DNA of 64,000 nt from Elysia crispata (Eukaryota; Mollusca; Gastropoda; Plakobranchidae): NCBI GenBank assembly GCA_033675545.1, contig JAWDGP010002483.1, forward strand, positions 285,001 to 349,000. Direction: 5' to 3'. Below the pieces are notes generated by a model. That model was not told the origin of the DNA. It saw nothing but the letters and a program-made list of their open reading frames with translations, and did no database searches. Positions 57,639-64,000 of the stretch are shown here, piece after piece; positions within the stretch are counted from its first letter, which is position 1; every line of letters begins with the position of its first letter. The position numbers and the translations under genes were made by a program.

Positions 57639-58130
57639 ACGAGGAAACATCGTTTTATAGTAAATGTACGAGGAAACATCGTTTTATAGTAAATGTACGA
57701 GGAAACATCGTTTTATAGTAAATGTACGAGGAAACATCGTTTTATAGTAAATGTACGAGGAAACACCGTTTTATAGTAAATGTTCGAGAAAACATCGTTT
57801 TATAGTAAATGTACGAGGAAACATCGTTTTATAGTAAATGTACGAGGAAACATCGTTTTATAGTAAATGTACGAGGAAACATCGTTTTATAGTAAATGTA
57901 CGAGGAAACATCGTTTTATAGTAAATGTACGAGGAAACATCGTTTTATAATAATGTACGAGGAAACATCGTTTTATAGTAAATGTACGAGGAAACATCGT
58001 TTTATAGTAAATGTACGAGGAAACATCGTTTTATAGTAAATGTACGAGGAAACATCGTTTTATAGTAAATGTACGAGGAAACATCGTTTTATAGTAAATG
58101 TACGAGGAAACATCGTTTTATAGTAAATGT
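57639..58130. repeat. 29-bp minisatellite, seventeen nearly identical copies
   Basis: The unit is ACGAGGAAACATCGTTTTAT then AGTAAATGT. Few differences: one CACCG, one TTCGAGAAA copy and one copy with a base lost. Confidence 0.98.
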
Positions 58131-58510
58131 AATCCCTTTTCAACAGTATGGATCGTCATCGAAGGTTACAAGAGTATTGCGTATACTTTATTTTTGCATT
58201 GCGATGAAAAATGAAATCATTTAAACTCTACAAGGCTCATTTCAGGTGAAACTGCACACTCTTTAAAAGCTGCATGGAAAAAGTTTCTTTAGAGTTTTTA
58301 ATTAAACATTTACTTTTTTATTTTAATTTCGTTTCGTTTTTTAACCTTTCAAGCATTGCTTCATGGAACACCCCAGTCTTGGAACGGAACATAGTTGATC
58401 CGGGCCTCGGTTTGATAAAATGGTTTAGTAACTGAGTATTAATTGTCACTAGCAATGTTATAAGATATTGAGTCACCAGGCAATCGGTCCTTTACAGCGA
58501 AGGTCATGGC

Positions 58511-64000
<5,490 letters not shown>

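Noticed and set aside
57639..58130. Regular 29-bp direct repeats that could be called a CRISPR array
   Set aside because: There are no spacers between units and no cas genes, and the genome is eukaryotic. It is a plain minisatellite.

Overview
This window is nuclear DNA from an invertebrate animal, most likely a mollusc and probably a gastropod. That placement is an inference. It rests on two intron-bearing metazoan genes, AT-rich intergenic DNA scattered with TCTAGATC-type words, and a very high load of (AG)n microsatellites. There is no sign of prokaryotic, organellar or viral gene organisation. Almost all long open frames here (poly-RE, poly-SL, poly-I, poly-Y, poly-N, poly-V, poly-T) are translations of simple repeats and not genes.

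Two protein-coding genes can be reconstructed exon by exon. At 5528-10214 (+) there is a five-exon UBXN11 (socius) orthologue of 611 residues with coiled coil, SEP and UBX domains. At 24410-20158 (-) there is a complete five-exon PRL phosphatase (PTP4A family) of 174 residues, with the C49/D72/C104/R110 set intact and a C-terminal CTIL prenylation box. The two genes converge tail to tail. Between them lie two non-autonomous DNA transposons with recognisable inverted termini and target duplications: 10343-11166 (TA duplication, Tigger/mariner type) and 14375-16060 (AAAT duplication, CAC/GTG ends, CMC-like). A disrupted, coding-looking fragment behind a good splice acceptor lies at 27163-26896 (-), upstream of PRL.

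From about 28.5 kb to the end I find no supported gene. This region is dominated by repeats: (AG)n and (CT)n arrays, a 600-bp TTA array, an ACT/GCT triplet mosaic, and clean minisatellites of 62 bp x 11, 43 bp x 11, about 85 bp x 6 and 29 bp x 17. There are also a three-copy diverged repeat of about 170-215 bp and a few tRNA-like (SINE-type) remnants. The first 5 kb is likewise repeat-rich, with a 0.9-kb polypyrimidine tract and a likely retroelement fragment.

I found no clear novel biological system. The most rewarding items are the two transposons, the changed prenylation signal on PRL, the GU/CU-rich array 9 bases inside the first coding intron of PRL, and the density and strand bias of the AG arrays.
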